DNA of 43,674 nt from K189A clade bacterium (lineage in GTDB: Bacteria > Pseudomonadota > Gammaproteobacteria > Pseudomonadales > Azotimanducaceae). This document shows positions 1 to 7,843 of the stretch, one piece after another. Where the stretch lies: assembly GCA_009886205.1 (NCBI GenBank), contig QXZU01000065.1, positions 34,553-78,226 on the forward strand. The letters are read 5' to 3'. Numbering within the stretch: the first letter of the stretch is position 1; each line of letters starts with the position of its first letter. The notes under the pieces are model-generated. The model was not told where the DNA came from and ran no database searches. It saw nothing but the letters and a program-made list of their open reading frames with translations. Position numbers and translations under genes: made by a program.

Positions 1-81
1 CCGCTGAAAAAGACAGTGCAAAAGCATCTGCATAAAGAGCGCATGCAGCAACCTGAAAACACGCGTAGTTGTGATGGTTGA
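1..81 (+). other. Possible 3' end of a plus-strand gene cut by the window edge
   Basis: The plus strand is open from base 1 to a TGA at 79-81 (26 codons, Lys/Gln/His-rich end). A second plus frame is open from base 3 to a TAA at 33-35 and ends in an Ala/Lys-rich tail (AEKDSAKASA) that also looks like a protein C-terminus. Either could be the end of a gene entering from the left; the sequence does not decide between them. I recognise no family. Confidence 0.25.
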
Positions 82-151
82 GTGGGATTACCGCCTTATC
101 AGCCCAACGGCGTCTTCAAACCTCCCCACAACCCAAATAGAAAAGGGCTTT

Positions 152-976
152 CTAGGCATCCGTCGCTTCCTCGCCAGGATTTAACCCCAGGTAAGGTCGT
201 AGATATCCTACAGCCAGATATAATGGTCCTGTATCTATTGCCGCAATCATTAGCTTAAAGACATAGCCTGACGCTATGTACACCATAAGCTGAGGCCATA
301 TTGGCAGTGTTGCATCAATAGGTAATGCGTTAGCGTAGAAGTGGGTGACCAAAATCACTGCAGTTGTGTCGACAATTTGGCTAACCATAGTAGAGGCATT
401 ATTTCTCAACCAAAGATGTTTGCCGTTGGTGACACGCTTCCAAAAGTGGAATAATTTGACGTCACAAAACTGTGCCGCTAGATACGCAATCATTGATGCA
501 GCTACAGCGCCAAAGGCGAGTTGCCGCACTTCAAAAAACACTGGCTCTCGCCCCGCTTCATCCACCAATACTTGGCCTGTGACTGGGTCCATGCCACTGC
601 CGGGCAAAATACCGCCAAGCCAAAGCAAAAAGACCACCCAAATATTCAGCAGCAAGCCTACCCAAACCATATCTTGGGCTTTCTTTTCACCGTATAACTC
701 ACTGATTAAGTCGGTGCAGAGAAAGGTTATTGGATAAGGCAAAACACCTACCGCAACAAACATGGGAATTTCTAGACCGAACACATTGAAGGACAAATCT
801 AAAAATCGACTGATGCCAAGCACGTTGAGCAATGCCAACGTGCCTAAAAACACACCGGATAGGATCAGAAAAACACGTTGTCTGCGCCGTTGATAATCTA
901 TTGAAGTATCGATCGCTGTATCGGTCGACGCATCGGTTGATCTACCGGTCGATCTCTCATTAGATGTATCACTCAT
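152..976 (-). CDS. yhhQ: YhhQ-family queuosine precursor transporter (VUT family)
   Basis: Integral inner-membrane carrier of 274 residues. The family imports queuosine precursors (preQ0/preQ1) for tRNA modification. The stretch LPYPITFLCTDLISELYG (about residues 80-97) is the family hallmark, and about six hydrophobic segments follow residue 35. The first 27 residues are unusual: a hydrophilic Ser/Thr/Asp-rich tract with a four-residue period (ERST, GRST, DAST, DTAI, DTSI), encoded by 12-bp tandem repeats. Such an N-terminal tail is not part of the conserved fold and may be dispensable. It is the last gene of a minus-strand run that starts at folK. The ATG at 976 has only a weak ribosome site. 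Family assignment is firm; the substrate is inferred from the family. Confidence 0.9.
   Translation of the reverse strand: MSDTSNERSTGRSTDASTDTAIDTSIDYQRRRQRVFLILSGVFLGTLALLNVLGISRFLDLSFNVFGLEIPMFVAVGVLPYPITFLCTDLISELYGEKKAQDMVWVGLLLNIWVVFLLWLGGILPGSGMDPVTGQVLVDEAGREPVFFEVRQLAFGAVAASMIAYLAAQFCDVKLFHFWKRVTNGKHLWLRNNASTMVSQIVDTTAVILVTHFYANALPIDATLPIWPQLMVYIASGYVFKLMIAAIDTGPLYLAVGYLRPYLGLNPGEEATDA
906..965. repeat. 12-bp imperfect tandem repeat inside yhhQ 5' end
   Basis: Five consecutive 12-bp units begin at 906, 918, 930, 942 and 954. The first four keep a core like TATCGGTCGA and the fifth is diverged. In frame they encode the four-residue period xxST/xxSI of the YhhQ N-terminal tail. The unit length is a multiple of three, so copy-number changes would keep the frame. 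Confidence 0.75.
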
Positions 977-1038
977 GGCTCAGCCTATTTTGCTACTTTT
1001 GCTATTCTTGTTTTTGCCGCCCGACACCGGCTAGCACC

Positions 1039-2046
1039 CTACCGGGGGTTGACTAACCATTCTTGGTTAACACAATTGTCCAAGCGGCCGCCGCTCAAAT
1101 ATTTCACAATCAGTTCGCCGCCCTTGTACCGCATGTCGTATACGCTTTCTGGCGTAAAGAATGCGGAGTGCGGTGTGATCAACAAGCGATGATCTATCCA
1201 CTCTTCATCCGCTGCCCAAGCTTTAATCAACGGGTGATCCGGATTCGCTGGTTCTTCTGGCAGCACATCTAAGCCACAGGCCTGAATCTTATCTGCCTTC
1301 ATCGCTTCATAAAGACCATCAAGGTCAATGATCGGACCTCGTGCAGTATTGATTAGAATCAACCCCGGCTTGGAGTGAGATAACACATCAAAATTAATGA
1401 GCTTTTCAGTGCGCTCAGAAAGGGGCGCATGCAGGCTGACCACGTCAGACTGCCCGAACAGCTCTTCCAACGTATGTACCCGACGAATGCCTATAGATAA
1501 CTCAGCACCGTTTTCTCGGTTAGGGTCATACATAACCACGTCCATACCAAACGCTTTTGCACGCAGCGCAGCCGCTGTACCAATACGCCCTAAACCCACC
1601 ACGCCAAACACGCAGGCGGACAACCGCTTACCAAATGGGTTCAACGCTGGACGCCAAAGGCCCTTAGGGTCTTGCTTTAACTCGCGGGTATGGAAGGTGA
1701 TGCCTTTCATCAGCGACAACATCAGCGCCATGGCATGGTCCGCCACCTCTTGGGTGCCGTAATCTGGCACGTTACAAACGGGAATGCCCATTTCTGCCCA
1801 GACCTTGCTGTCTATGTTGTCGAAGCCAACTTTAGGTGTGGCAAAAATTCTGCACTTGGTCATTTTCTCGCGATATTCAGCGGGGATATCATTAACGCTG
1901 ACCACGGCATCGCAATTGGCCCACTGCTCGTCGGTGACATCGGTATAGCGCTCGGAAAATTCTGCCGTATGTTCGCCAACGCTAGATTCTTCAATTGCAC
2001 GCCCATCAGGCCAACGCATGGCTGGCCAAAGTATTCTAAAAGTCAT
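1039..2046 (-). CDS. D-isomer-specific 2-hydroxyacid dehydrogenase, CtBP-like
   Basis: Cytosolic NAD(P)-dependent dehydrogenase of 335 residues, a normal length for the family. It should interconvert a 2-oxo acid and a D-2-hydroxy acid. The Rossmann motif GVVGLGRIG lies near residues 147-155. The catalytic Arg is in NTARGP (about 233-238), the Glu in LPEEPANP (about 262-269) and the His in TPHSAFFTPES (about 291-301). Strong C-terminal-binding-protein-like features (NVPDYGTQEVADHA) separate it from SerA and lactate dehydrogenases. An AGAGGA-type site (GGAGAGGAAAT) precedes the ATG. It sits between a luciferase-like monooxygenase and the YhhQ transporter in one minus-strand run. The actual substrate cannot be told from sequence. 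Confidence 0.9.
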   Translation of the reverse strand: MTFRILWPAMRWPDGRAIEESSVGEHTAEFSERYTDVTDEQWANCDAVVSVNDIPAEYREKMTKCRIFATPKVGFDNIDSKVWAEMGIPVCNVPDYGTQEVADHAMALMLSLMKGITFHTRELKQDPKGLWRPALNPFGKRLSACVFGVVGLGRIGTAAALRAKAFGMDVVMYDPNRENGAELSIGIRRVHTLEELFGQSDVVSLHAPLSERTEKLINFDVLSHSKPGLILINTARGPIIDLDGLYEAMKADKIQACGLDVLPEEPANPDHPLIKAWAADEEWIDHRLLITPHSAFFTPESVYDMRYKGGELIVKYLSGGRLDNCVNQEWLVNPR

Positions 2047-2085
2047 ATTTCCTCTCCCACAACAAAATAATTCGAGCCAATGATG

Positions 2086-3144
2086 TTACAGACCACTCAG
2101 TGTTTCTGCTAGTAACGCCACACTGGCACGCAGCTCAGTCTCTGCAAGGCCAGACACTCTTATCCGCGTTGCAATGAGGTGAGTCATACCCAAGCGTTGT
2201 CTATACTCTTCCACTTGCTCGCGCACATAGTTCGGCTCGCCAATAATCGTCCAATCATCCAACGTCTCGCCGTCGGCTAAGCGGCTGTTTTCGCTCTGGT
2301 CGACCATAAGCTGGCGCAATTTTTCCACCTGCTTGGCATCTTTGCTGACAAAGACCGTACGCATTAACGGTACATCAGTGGGCTTTGCTACACCCTCCTC
2401 TTCCGCAGATCGCTGATGTTGGGCGTAGTTTTGCGCAAGCGTAGTCAAACTTTCCATGGGCGAGGACAAGTAAGGTAACCCCAGCCGACCAGCTTGAGCC
2501 AAGGCCTTAGGGCCAAATGCCGCCACCCAAATTGGCGGGTAGGGTTGCTGAATGGGTCGCGGATGCACCTCCACGGCGTTTTCTGGATTGTCATCTAGGG
2601 TGATGGGTTCCCCCATCCAAGCCCGCTTCATTAGGTCTAATGTCCAAGCGAATATTTTGCGTTTTTGCGCCACCGGCACATGGTGAGCACGCAGCATTTC
2701 AGGGGCATAACCTCGACCAACACCCAGCATTAAACGACCACCACTCAAGCGATCAAGCACCGCAACCTGCTCGGCGGCCTGCAAAGGATTACGCAGGGTC
2801 AAAAGATAGGAGGTTGTGCCAAGGCGAATACTTTGCGTGGCACCGGCAATACTGGCCAGCAGCATTAAAGGGTCTGGGATCGCTTGCGGACCAAAATGAT
2901 TCTCAGGCACCCATATTGATTGATAGCCGCACGTTTCAGCAAATTGCGCCTGATCACACAAACTCGCCGCCGACATGTCATGGAAGTTCCAGGGCGTAAG
3001 CCCCAAGTGGAGAGGCGTAAGCCCTAAATGAAGAGGCGTAAGCCCCAAATGACCCGGCGTAAGCCCTGTATCCGACGAAGCGCCTTCCACTGTTTGCTGA
3101 GGAGGGCCATCAGCCGAATTTTGTTCTTTAGGTTTATCCGCCAA
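2086..3144 (-). CDS. LLM-class flavin-dependent oxidoreductase with repeat-expanded N-terminus
   Basis: Luciferase-like monooxygenase fold (352 residues). The TIM-barrel core begins at LGLTPWNFHD (about residue 47), followed by SIWVPENHFG, the flavin-phosphate region GGRLMLGVGRGYAPEM and PPIWVAAFGPKA. The family uses FMN or F420 to oxidise small organic molecules. The first ~45 residues are abnormal: after a polar leader, the core-starting segment GLTPxHL is repeated three extra times, encoded by 21-bp tandem repeats. I placed the start at a TTG at 3144 because no in-frame ATG occurs before residue 57, and an AGAGAC element lies upstream. The start is therefore uncertain, but the repeats remain in frame with the core. 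Substrate unknown. Confidence 0.85.
   Translation of the reverse strand: MADKPKEQNSADGPPQQTVEGASSDTGLTPGHLGLTPLHLGLTPLHLGLTPWNFHDMSAASLCDQAQFAETCGYQSIWVPENHFGPQAIPDPLMLLASIAGATQSIRLGTTSYLLTLRNPLQAAEQVAVLDRLSGGRLMLGVGRGYAPEMLRAHHVPVAQKRKIFAWTLDLMKRAWMGEPITLDDNPENAVEVHPRPIQQPYPPIWVAAFGPKALAQAGRLGLPYLSSPMESLTTLAQNYAQHQRSAEEEGVAKPTDVPLMRTVFVSKDAKQVEKLRQLMVDQSENSRLADGETLDDWTIIGEPNYVREQVEEYRQRLGMTHLIATRIRVSGLAETELRASVALLAETLSGL
2993..3070. repeat. 21-bp tandem repeat, four copies, in the LLM gene 5' end
   Basis: The core GGCGTAAGCCC recurs at 2993, 3014, 3035 and 3056, exactly 21 bp apart, with the intervening bases AAGTGGAGA or close variants. Read on the minus strand each unit gives the heptapeptide LGLTPxH. 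The copies differ at only a few bases, so the expansion appears recent. Confidence 0.9.
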
Positions 3145-3235
3145 TTTGGTGTCTCTTTTTTATAGGATTTTGCAGGACTGATGGGTAGACGCAAATGTCC
3201 GTTCTTCAGCCGCGCAAACCCATGTTTTTATTATC

Positions 3236-3295
3236 CCAGATCTTTTTATTCCAGATCTTTCTATTCCGGCTTTTTCTATTCCAGCCCTTTCTATG
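3236..3295. repeat. 15-bp tandem repeat between two minus-strand genes
   Basis: Four units of 15 bp at 3236, 3251, 3266 and 3281, consensus CCAGATCTTTCTATT with minor changes. It lies between the stop of the secreted-protein gene (3308) and the start of the LLM gene (3144), so it is transcribed as spacer or leader. The plus strand is open through it, but only because the unit is a multiple of three without a stop. Confidence 0.85.
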
Positions 3296-3307
3296 CCAAC
3301 AAAGAGA

Positions 3308-4231
3308 TTACTCGCCTGCCGCATCCTCTCGCGCCTGCTCTTGGTATTGCATCAAAAACATCGCCTGAATTGTGGCGCGCACCGCGGTGAGGTGTTGGCC
3401 GTGGGCAAATTCTTGGTAAAGCGGATCATCTTTAAGCAGCAAACATTGCTCTGCTTCACCACAGGTAAATTCAGCGCGCACACCAAAGTTATTACCCGCT
3501 GGACCATAAGCGCCGAACTCCTCTTCATCTTTGGCCGGCTGCCAATACGAGGCCCAAGTGGTTGGAAATCCATCAATCGTCGTTTCTACATGACCTAACG
3601 TTTCTTCCGCTGTACGCCGCACCAACGTATTCATGGCCGTGGCTATATCGGATTTATCCAATAAATAGTGGGGCTCTAAATCGGCGCAGTAATTGCCCAA
3701 GGCTTGTTGCAGGCGCGGCACGTCCACCGGAAATTTGTCGAACCGATCAGAAAATGAAAACCGCCACCAACGACCCGTAAATACCGGTACCACTTTGGCA
3801 GGAGAGGTCACATCTTGTACGTAGCTGAGAATACGCCCAAACATACTTAAGCGCTGTTGACGCTCATCCGACTCCGCCAACTCTTCAAGCAGCGCATTAA
3901 AGTGACCGTCAAAGCGCGTGTCTATCATGCCCAGCACGGGCTTCACTTCATCCCCCATGGGGTTGTAGTAATTCCACCTAAACATGCGCACAAAAACATT
4001 ACTGCCAGCCTGGGCAACATTCGCCTTAACAATATAACGGGTATCTAGCGCTGTCAGTCGCGCACCTGGCGCAAGGTCAGGCAAAGACTCGCAGCGACTT
4101 ATTTGTTTGGCCGCAATAAATGTTATTTGCTGGTGAACATCACCCTCATAAGCGTACGCAAGGGGGCCAAATGACCCTACATTAAGCGCAATAATAAGGA
4201 GGAATTTCTTCCAGAATATGAACCTGTTCAT
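3308..4231 (-). CDS. Secreted protein, distantly phospholipase C / S1-P1 nuclease-like
   Basis: A 307-residue protein with a clear signal peptide (Lys-rich start, hydrophobic core, cleavage probably after LAYA at about residue 27), so it should be exported to the periplasm. The mature part starts YEGDVHQQITFIAAKQI and later has ILSYVQDVTSPAKVVPV (about residues 130-146). These two segments resemble the His-helix and the HxxQDxxxPxH motif of zinc-dependent phospholipase C and S1/P1 nucleases. Here the two histidines of the second motif are replaced by Ser and Lys, so zinc binding and activity are doubtful. The ATG at 4231 lies inside folK (50-bp overlap), but no later start preserves the signal peptide. 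The fold call is tentative and the function unknown. Confidence 0.6.
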   Translation of the reverse strand: MNRFIFWKKFLLIIALNVGSFGPLAYAYEGDVHQQITFIAAKQISRCESLPDLAPGARLTALDTRYIVKANVAQAGSNVFVRMFRWNYYNPMGDEVKPVLGMIDTRFDGHFNALLEELAESDERQQRLSMFGRILSYVQDVTSPAKVVPVFTGRWWRFSFSDRFDKFPVDVPRLQQALGNYCADLEPHYLLDKSDIATAMNTLVRRTAEETLGHVETTIDGFPTTWASYWQPAKDEEEFGAYGPAGNNFGVRAEFTCGEAEQCLLLKDDPLYQEFAHGQHLTAVRATIQAMFLMQYQEQAREDAAGE

Positions 4232-4697
4232 CGGTTTCTAGTTGTTCCAGTAATTGCTGAATAGTTTGCCCTGTGCCAGGCCATTGAGTATTGGGAATAA
4301 GCTCACACGCGGGCTGCAATACAAACAGCCGATCAATAGCGCGCGGATGCGGCAAGGTAAATTCTTCACTGCTGCGAACTTCATCGTGAAACAGCAGTAA
4401 ATCTAAGTCTAATTCCCTAGGTGCATTGCGGACATACTTCTCGCGTCGCCCAAAATCATGCTCAATTGCTTTTAAGGCACTGAGCAATGCCTCTGGCGTT
4501 AAACCCGCCTTGGGTTCAAAAACCACCGCGCAGTTAATAAAGTCACCAGATTCGGGTGGGCAATTTACCGGCGACGTGCGCAACAACCGCGCGCTCTTGA
4601 GCGTAGACGGCAGTGCAAACGCTTGCAGGGCCTCAATAGCCGCTACTACTGTGTCCGTTGAATCACCCTGATTTGAACCCAGACCGATCAAAACCAT
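4182..4697 (-). CDS. folK: 2-amino-4-hydroxy-6-hydroxymethyldihydropteridine diphosphokinase
   Basis: Cytosolic HPPK (171 residues) that transfers pyrophosphate from ATP to hydroxymethyl-dihydropterin in folate synthesis. The signature motifs are all present in order: GLGSNQGD at the N-terminus, FINCAVVFEP, RNAPRELDLDLLLF with the Mg-binding Asp pair, and LPHPRAIDRLFVLQP. I prefer the second ATG at 4697 over that at 4706: the AGGA element overlaps the first ATG but is 8 nt from the second, and the family begins directly with MVxxGLGSN. The 3' end overlaps the next gene by 50 bp. In many gammaproteobacteria folK sits directly before panB-panC; here those genes lie about 7 kb away on the same strand. 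Confidence 0.95.
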   Translation of the reverse strand: MVLIGLGSNQGDSTDTVVAAIEALQAFALPSTLKSARLLRTSPVNCPPESGDFINCAVVFEPKAGLTPEALLSALKAIEHDFGRREKYVRNAPRELDLDLLLFHDEVRSSEEFTLPHPRAIDRLFVLQPACELIPNTQWPGTGQTIQQLLEQLETDEQVHILEEIPPYYCA

Positions 4698-4728
4698 TGA
4701 AAGCATCCTAACTTGTTCTTCTTATTGG

Positions 4729-4742
4729 GTCGTATGTACGAC
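4729..4742. promoter_or_regulatory. Inverted repeat upstream of folK (GTCGTA-TG-TACGAC)
   Basis: Two perfect 6-bp arms separated by 2 bp, about 30 bp upstream of the folK start and 190 bp before the divergent alcohol dehydrogenase. Size and place fit a small repressor operator, but a single 14-bp palindrome can also arise by chance. Confidence 0.25.
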
Positions 4743-4934
4743 GCGAAGCCATATTGCAGCCCCAGCAGGCATACTAACACCCCAAGCGCACTGGTCGCTG
4801 AAGGATTTGTTTAAAAGTGTTTAGCCGTTTCCAATGACCAATCCATTGCCACAGCGTAGCAAGCTATAGCAATCCTTTGGCTGCTTTGGCACCATGAGGA
4901 TCAGAATTTTTAGAACAATTTGCGGGGACAGATC

Positions 4935-6017
4935 ATGAAGGCAGCAGTACTTAGAGAAATCAATAAACCTTTAGAAATTGAAGATGTTCAATATGGCAAT
5001 CCGGCACCGCGAGAAGTGCTGATCCGCACAGTAGCCGCCGGTGTCTGCCACTCTGACTTGCACTTCCAAAACGGCTCTTACCCCTATCAACTGCCCGCCA
5101 TCCTGGGCCATGAATCTGCGGGTATTGTGGAGGCAGTAGGCTCCGACGTGACCTACGTCAAAAAAGGCGACCACGTTATTACTTGTCTCTCGGCATTTTG
5201 CGGCCATTGCGAGCCATGTATTACAGGGCGCATGTCCCTTTGTGCAGAACCTGAGCTACAGCGCGACGAAGATGGGCCCAGCCGCTTAGCCAAGAACGAC
5301 GAAAAGATTTCTCAATTCCTCAACTTATCTTCCTTCGCAGAATATATGTTGGTTCACGAACACACCGTGGCAAAAATACGCGACGACATGCCCATGGATA
5401 TTGCGGCCCTAATCGGTTGCGGCGTAACTACCGGCGTTGGCGCTGTGATTCATACTGCCAAAGTAGAGCCAGGTAGCACGGTAGCGGTTATCGGTTGTGG
5501 CGGCGTTGGCTTGTCTGCAATCAATGGTGCAGCGCTTGCGGGCGCGGCTCGTATCATAGCGATAGACATGGTGCCTAGTAAGTTAGAGCTTGCGCGTAAG
5601 TTTGGTGCCACCGACGTGATTAACGCCAGCGAAGTAGACCCCGTAGAAGCCGTGCGAGAAATGACTAAGGGCGGCGTTCACTATTCTTTTGAAGCCATCG
5701 GCTTAGCCAAAACAGCACAGCAGTCTTTCAAGATGCTGGGCATGGGCGGCACCGCCACCATCATTGGCATGATTCCAGTAGGCACCATGGTTGAACTACA
5801 CGGACCAGAGTTCTTGATGGAGCGAAAGATGCAGGGCTCCAATATGGGGTCAAATAGATTCCGCGTAGACATGCCGAGATTTGTCGACCTATACCTACAA
5901 GGCCGCCTGCATTTGGATGAGTTGATCTCACGCAGAATTAAACTAGAAGATGTTAACGATGGCCTAGCGGCATTGGAGACAGGGGAAGTTGCCCGTAGCG
6001 TTATTATGTTCGACTAG
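4935..6017 (+). CDS. Zinc-dependent alcohol dehydrogenase (class III-like MDR)
   Basis: Cytosolic NAD(P)-dependent medium-chain dehydrogenase of 360 residues. Catalytic zinc ligands are C38 (GVCHSDLH), H59-E60 (GHES) and probably the Cys of IGCGVTTG near 162. Structural zinc is bound by C89, C92, C95 and C103 (CGHCEPCITGRMSLC). The Rossmann motif is VIGCGGVGLSA near 185-195. The family oxidises alcohols, or formaldehyde adducts in the class III branch; the substrate is not determinable here. An in-frame TTG exists at 4920, but I chose the ATG at 4935 because it follows GGGGACA at a good distance and MKAAVL is the usual start. It is monocistronic and ends in a clear terminator. Confidence 0.93.
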   Translation: MKAAVLREINKPLEIEDVQYGNPAPREVLIRTVAAGVCHSDLHFQNGSYPYQLPAILGHESAGIVEAVGSDVTYVKKGDHVITCLSAFCGHCEPCITGRMSLCAEPELQRDEDGPSRLAKNDEKISQFLNLSSFAEYMLVHEHTVAKIRDDMPMDIAALIGCGVTTGVGAVIHTAKVEPGSTVAVIGCGGVGLSAINGAALAGAARIIAIDMVPSKLELARKFGATDVINASEVDPVEAVREMTKGGVHYSFEAIGLAKTAQQSFKMLGMGGTATIIGMIPVGTMVELHGPEFLMERKMQGSNMGSNRFRVDMPRFVDLYLQGRLHLDELISRRIKLEDVNDGLAALETGEVARSVIMFD

Positions 6018-6034
6018 GCGTTAGTCGATTTATT

Positions 6035-6060
6035 AAGGCCGGCTTTATGCCGGCTTTTTT
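6035..6060 (+). terminator. Rho-independent terminator of the alcohol dehydrogenase gene
   Basis: The stem GCCGGC (6038-6043) pairs with GCCGGC (6049-6054) around a 5-nt loop, is extended by A-T and G-T pairs, and is followed by a T run to 6060. It starts 17 bp after the stop codon. Confidence 0.9.
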
Positions 6061-6080
6061 GTGTCCGCCTTTTGGTTGGC

Positions 6081-6118
6081 TTTTTCTGTGTTTTTCTGTG
6101 TTTTTTGTGTTTTTTTTC
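6081..6118. repeat. T-rich short tandem repeat (TTTTTCTGTG)
   Basis: Two exact copies of a 10-bp unit (6081, 6091) followed by shortened, T-rich copies. It lies in the 186-bp spacer between the convergent alcohol dehydrogenase and DegP-like genes, just after the terminator. It is A-rich on the minus strand, so it is unlikely to terminate the protease transcript. Confidence 0.6.
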
Positions 6119-6203
6119 GCAGTACTTTTTGCGCTTCGATTTAGCGCCTCGATCCAGTATCGCCACTTAACCCACGCGTTATCTTCACCTTTAAACCTTA
6201 TCT

Positions 6204-7664
6204 TTAACGCATGATCACATCACCAAACTGGCCATTGCGATAGACCCGCAGTAACAGTAAGCGCTTTTCTGCCCGCGCCGCGTCTCTCAACTTAGAAATG
6301 TTTTCTGTGGGCCGTTGATTTGCTGCGACAATAATGTCGCCTTCGCGCAGGCCAAACGAATAAGCTGTACTGTTGCTATCAACCTCAATAACCAATGCGC
6401 CCGCGCCCTTGGTCTGCTCATCGGGATTATGGAAATTTTGCAAAACCACTCCACGCAGGCGAGGTGTTAAACGTTGGCCATCTACCTGTTCTTGGTCGTC
6501 GGCAAAAATTTCTAGGTTAACTGTGTTGCGCGCGCCCTGACGAATTATATCAACCTTTACTTCATCGCCAATAAACATAATGGCGGCTTGGCCAGCAAAA
6601 TCAGCAACTGTCGCAATTTGCTTATCATCCATGGCGACAATGACATCCCCTGGCTCAAGGCCAGCCTTCTCAGCTGAACTGGCAAGCTCAACATCAACCA
6701 CTACCACGCCTTTAGGACGCCCTCCCGGAGACAGCACACCAAAGGCACTGGCCAACTCTCTATTCAATGGCTGCACTATGGCACCAACAAATCCTCGGTT
6801 CACTTCGCCTTTGTCTATTAATTGGGCAAGCACCGCGTTAACCATGTTGGCAGGTATGGCAAAACCAATGCCTACGTTGCCACCAGTAGGTGCAAAGATG
6901 GCGGTATTAATGCCAACCAGGTCGCCGCGCAAATCCACCAGCGCACCGCCAGAGTTACCTGGGTTGATTGGCGCATCTGTTTGAATGAAATCCTCGAAGC
7001 CTTCAATACCTAAACCACTGCGACCTAGCGCGCTCACAATGCCACTGGTTACGGTTTGATTGAGGCCAAATGGATTACCAATGGCAACCACAAAATCCCC
7101 TACTCTCACCGCGCCGCTGTCGGCATATTTAATAGCAGTGAGGTCTTCTGCCTCCACTTGCAGTAAAGCCAAATCTACTTGAGCGTCCCGACCTATCAAT
7201 TTGGCATTGAGAATACGCCCATCTGCCAATCCAACACTGATCTCGTCGGCGTTTTGCACAACATGATTATTGGTCACGATATAGCCATTGGCTGCGTCAA
7301 TGACCACGCCAGACCCGGCACTCTGCGTGCGTCGATAACGCCGACGGCTTTCAGGCACATTAAAAAATCGCCGAAAAAATGGGTCTTGCAGCAGGCGATT
7401 ACCCTCGCGAACTGTCGAGCGCGTAGCAATATTAACTACCGCAGGGTTAATCCGCTCTAACATATCCGCAAGGCTGGGCAGCGGTTGCGTTACTTCACCG
7501 TTAGCAGCTGCCGAAACGGGTACAGACAGGGGCAATGCAGCGGCAATTAACAATTCTGAGGATTTCTGACTGCTGGCTTGCGCCGGGCCAATCAATAGAC
7601 AGGCCAGAACAATACTAAAAATCATATTAAGAACAATACTTGGTAAGCGGTATTGCACATTCAT
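6204..7664 (-). CDS. Do-family periplasmic serine endoprotease (DegP/DegQ/MucD-like)
   Basis: Envelope quality-control protease and chaperone, 486 residues. It has an N-terminal export signal (hydrophobic core about residues 9-27, likely cleavage after AQA). The trypsin-like domain has catalytic H134 (TNNHVV), D164 (QVDLALL) and S238 (NPGNSGG). PDZ1 spans roughly 280-385 (GVVVVDVELASSAEKAGLEP), and PDZ2 about 395-485 (ALVIEVDSNSTAYSFGLREG). A Q-rich LA-loop stretch with RRFFNVPESRRRYRR precedes the protease core. The ATG follows GGAGATTAGGTA. The gene stands alone, divergent from nothing near, with three 11-bp direct repeats in its upstream region. Whether it is the DegP or DegQ orthologue cannot be decided from sequence alone. 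Confidence 0.95.
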   Translation of the reverse strand: MNVQYRLPSIVLNMIFSIVLACLLIGPAQASSQKSSELLIAAALPLSVPVSAAANGEVTQPLPSLADMLERINPAVVNIATRSTVREGNRLLQDPFFRRFFNVPESRRRYRRTQSAGSGVVIDAANGYIVTNNHVVQNADEISVGLADGRILNAKLIGRDAQVDLALLQVEAEDLTAIKYADSGAVRVGDFVVAIGNPFGLNQTVTSGIVSALGRSGLGIEGFEDFIQTDAPINPGNSGGALVDLRGDLVGINTAIFAPTGGNVGIGFAIPANMVNAVLAQLIDKGEVNRGFVGAIVQPLNRELASAFGVLSPGGRPKGVVVVDVELASSAEKAGLEPGDVIVAMDDKQIATVADFAGQAAIMFIGDEVKVDIIRQGARNTVNLEIFADDQEQVDGQRLTPRLRGVVLQNFHNPDEQTKGAGALVIEVDSNSTAYSFGLREGDIIVAANQRPTENISKLRDAARAEKRLLLLRVYRNGQFGDVIMR

Positions 7665-7704
7665 TACCTAATCTCCGTTGCTGGACCAATACAGATTCTA
7701 TGCA

Positions 7705-7737
7705 GACCGATCTCCGACCGATCGCCGACCGATAGCA
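7705..7737. repeat. Three 11-bp direct repeats upstream of the DegP-like gene
   Basis: GACCGAT occurs at 7705, 7716 and 7727, with units GACCGATCTCC, GACCGATCGCC and GACCGATAGCA. The 11-bp spacing places all copies on about the same helix face, 40-70 bp before the protease start. This suits a regulator binding array or is simply another minisatellite. Confidence 0.7.
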
Positions 7738-7843
7738 GACTTATGACTCAGCTATGCCGCAAAAAGTCTGCGCTTTTATTTTTTGGCTACTTTGTTTAGC
7801 GACTCTATTCACCTGCACTGTTTAACAGGCCTTTATAAAAGTT

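Noticed and set aside
2993-3070. CRISPR-like array
   Set aside because: The 21-bp units are directly abutting, with no unique spacers and in frame with a gene. The 7-bp repeat at 27788 also lacks spacers.
3181-3390. Plus-strand 69-codon frame with FYS/FFYS repeats
   Set aside because: It is created by the 15-bp tandem repeat, which has no stop in that frame, and then runs into the opposite strand of a real gene.
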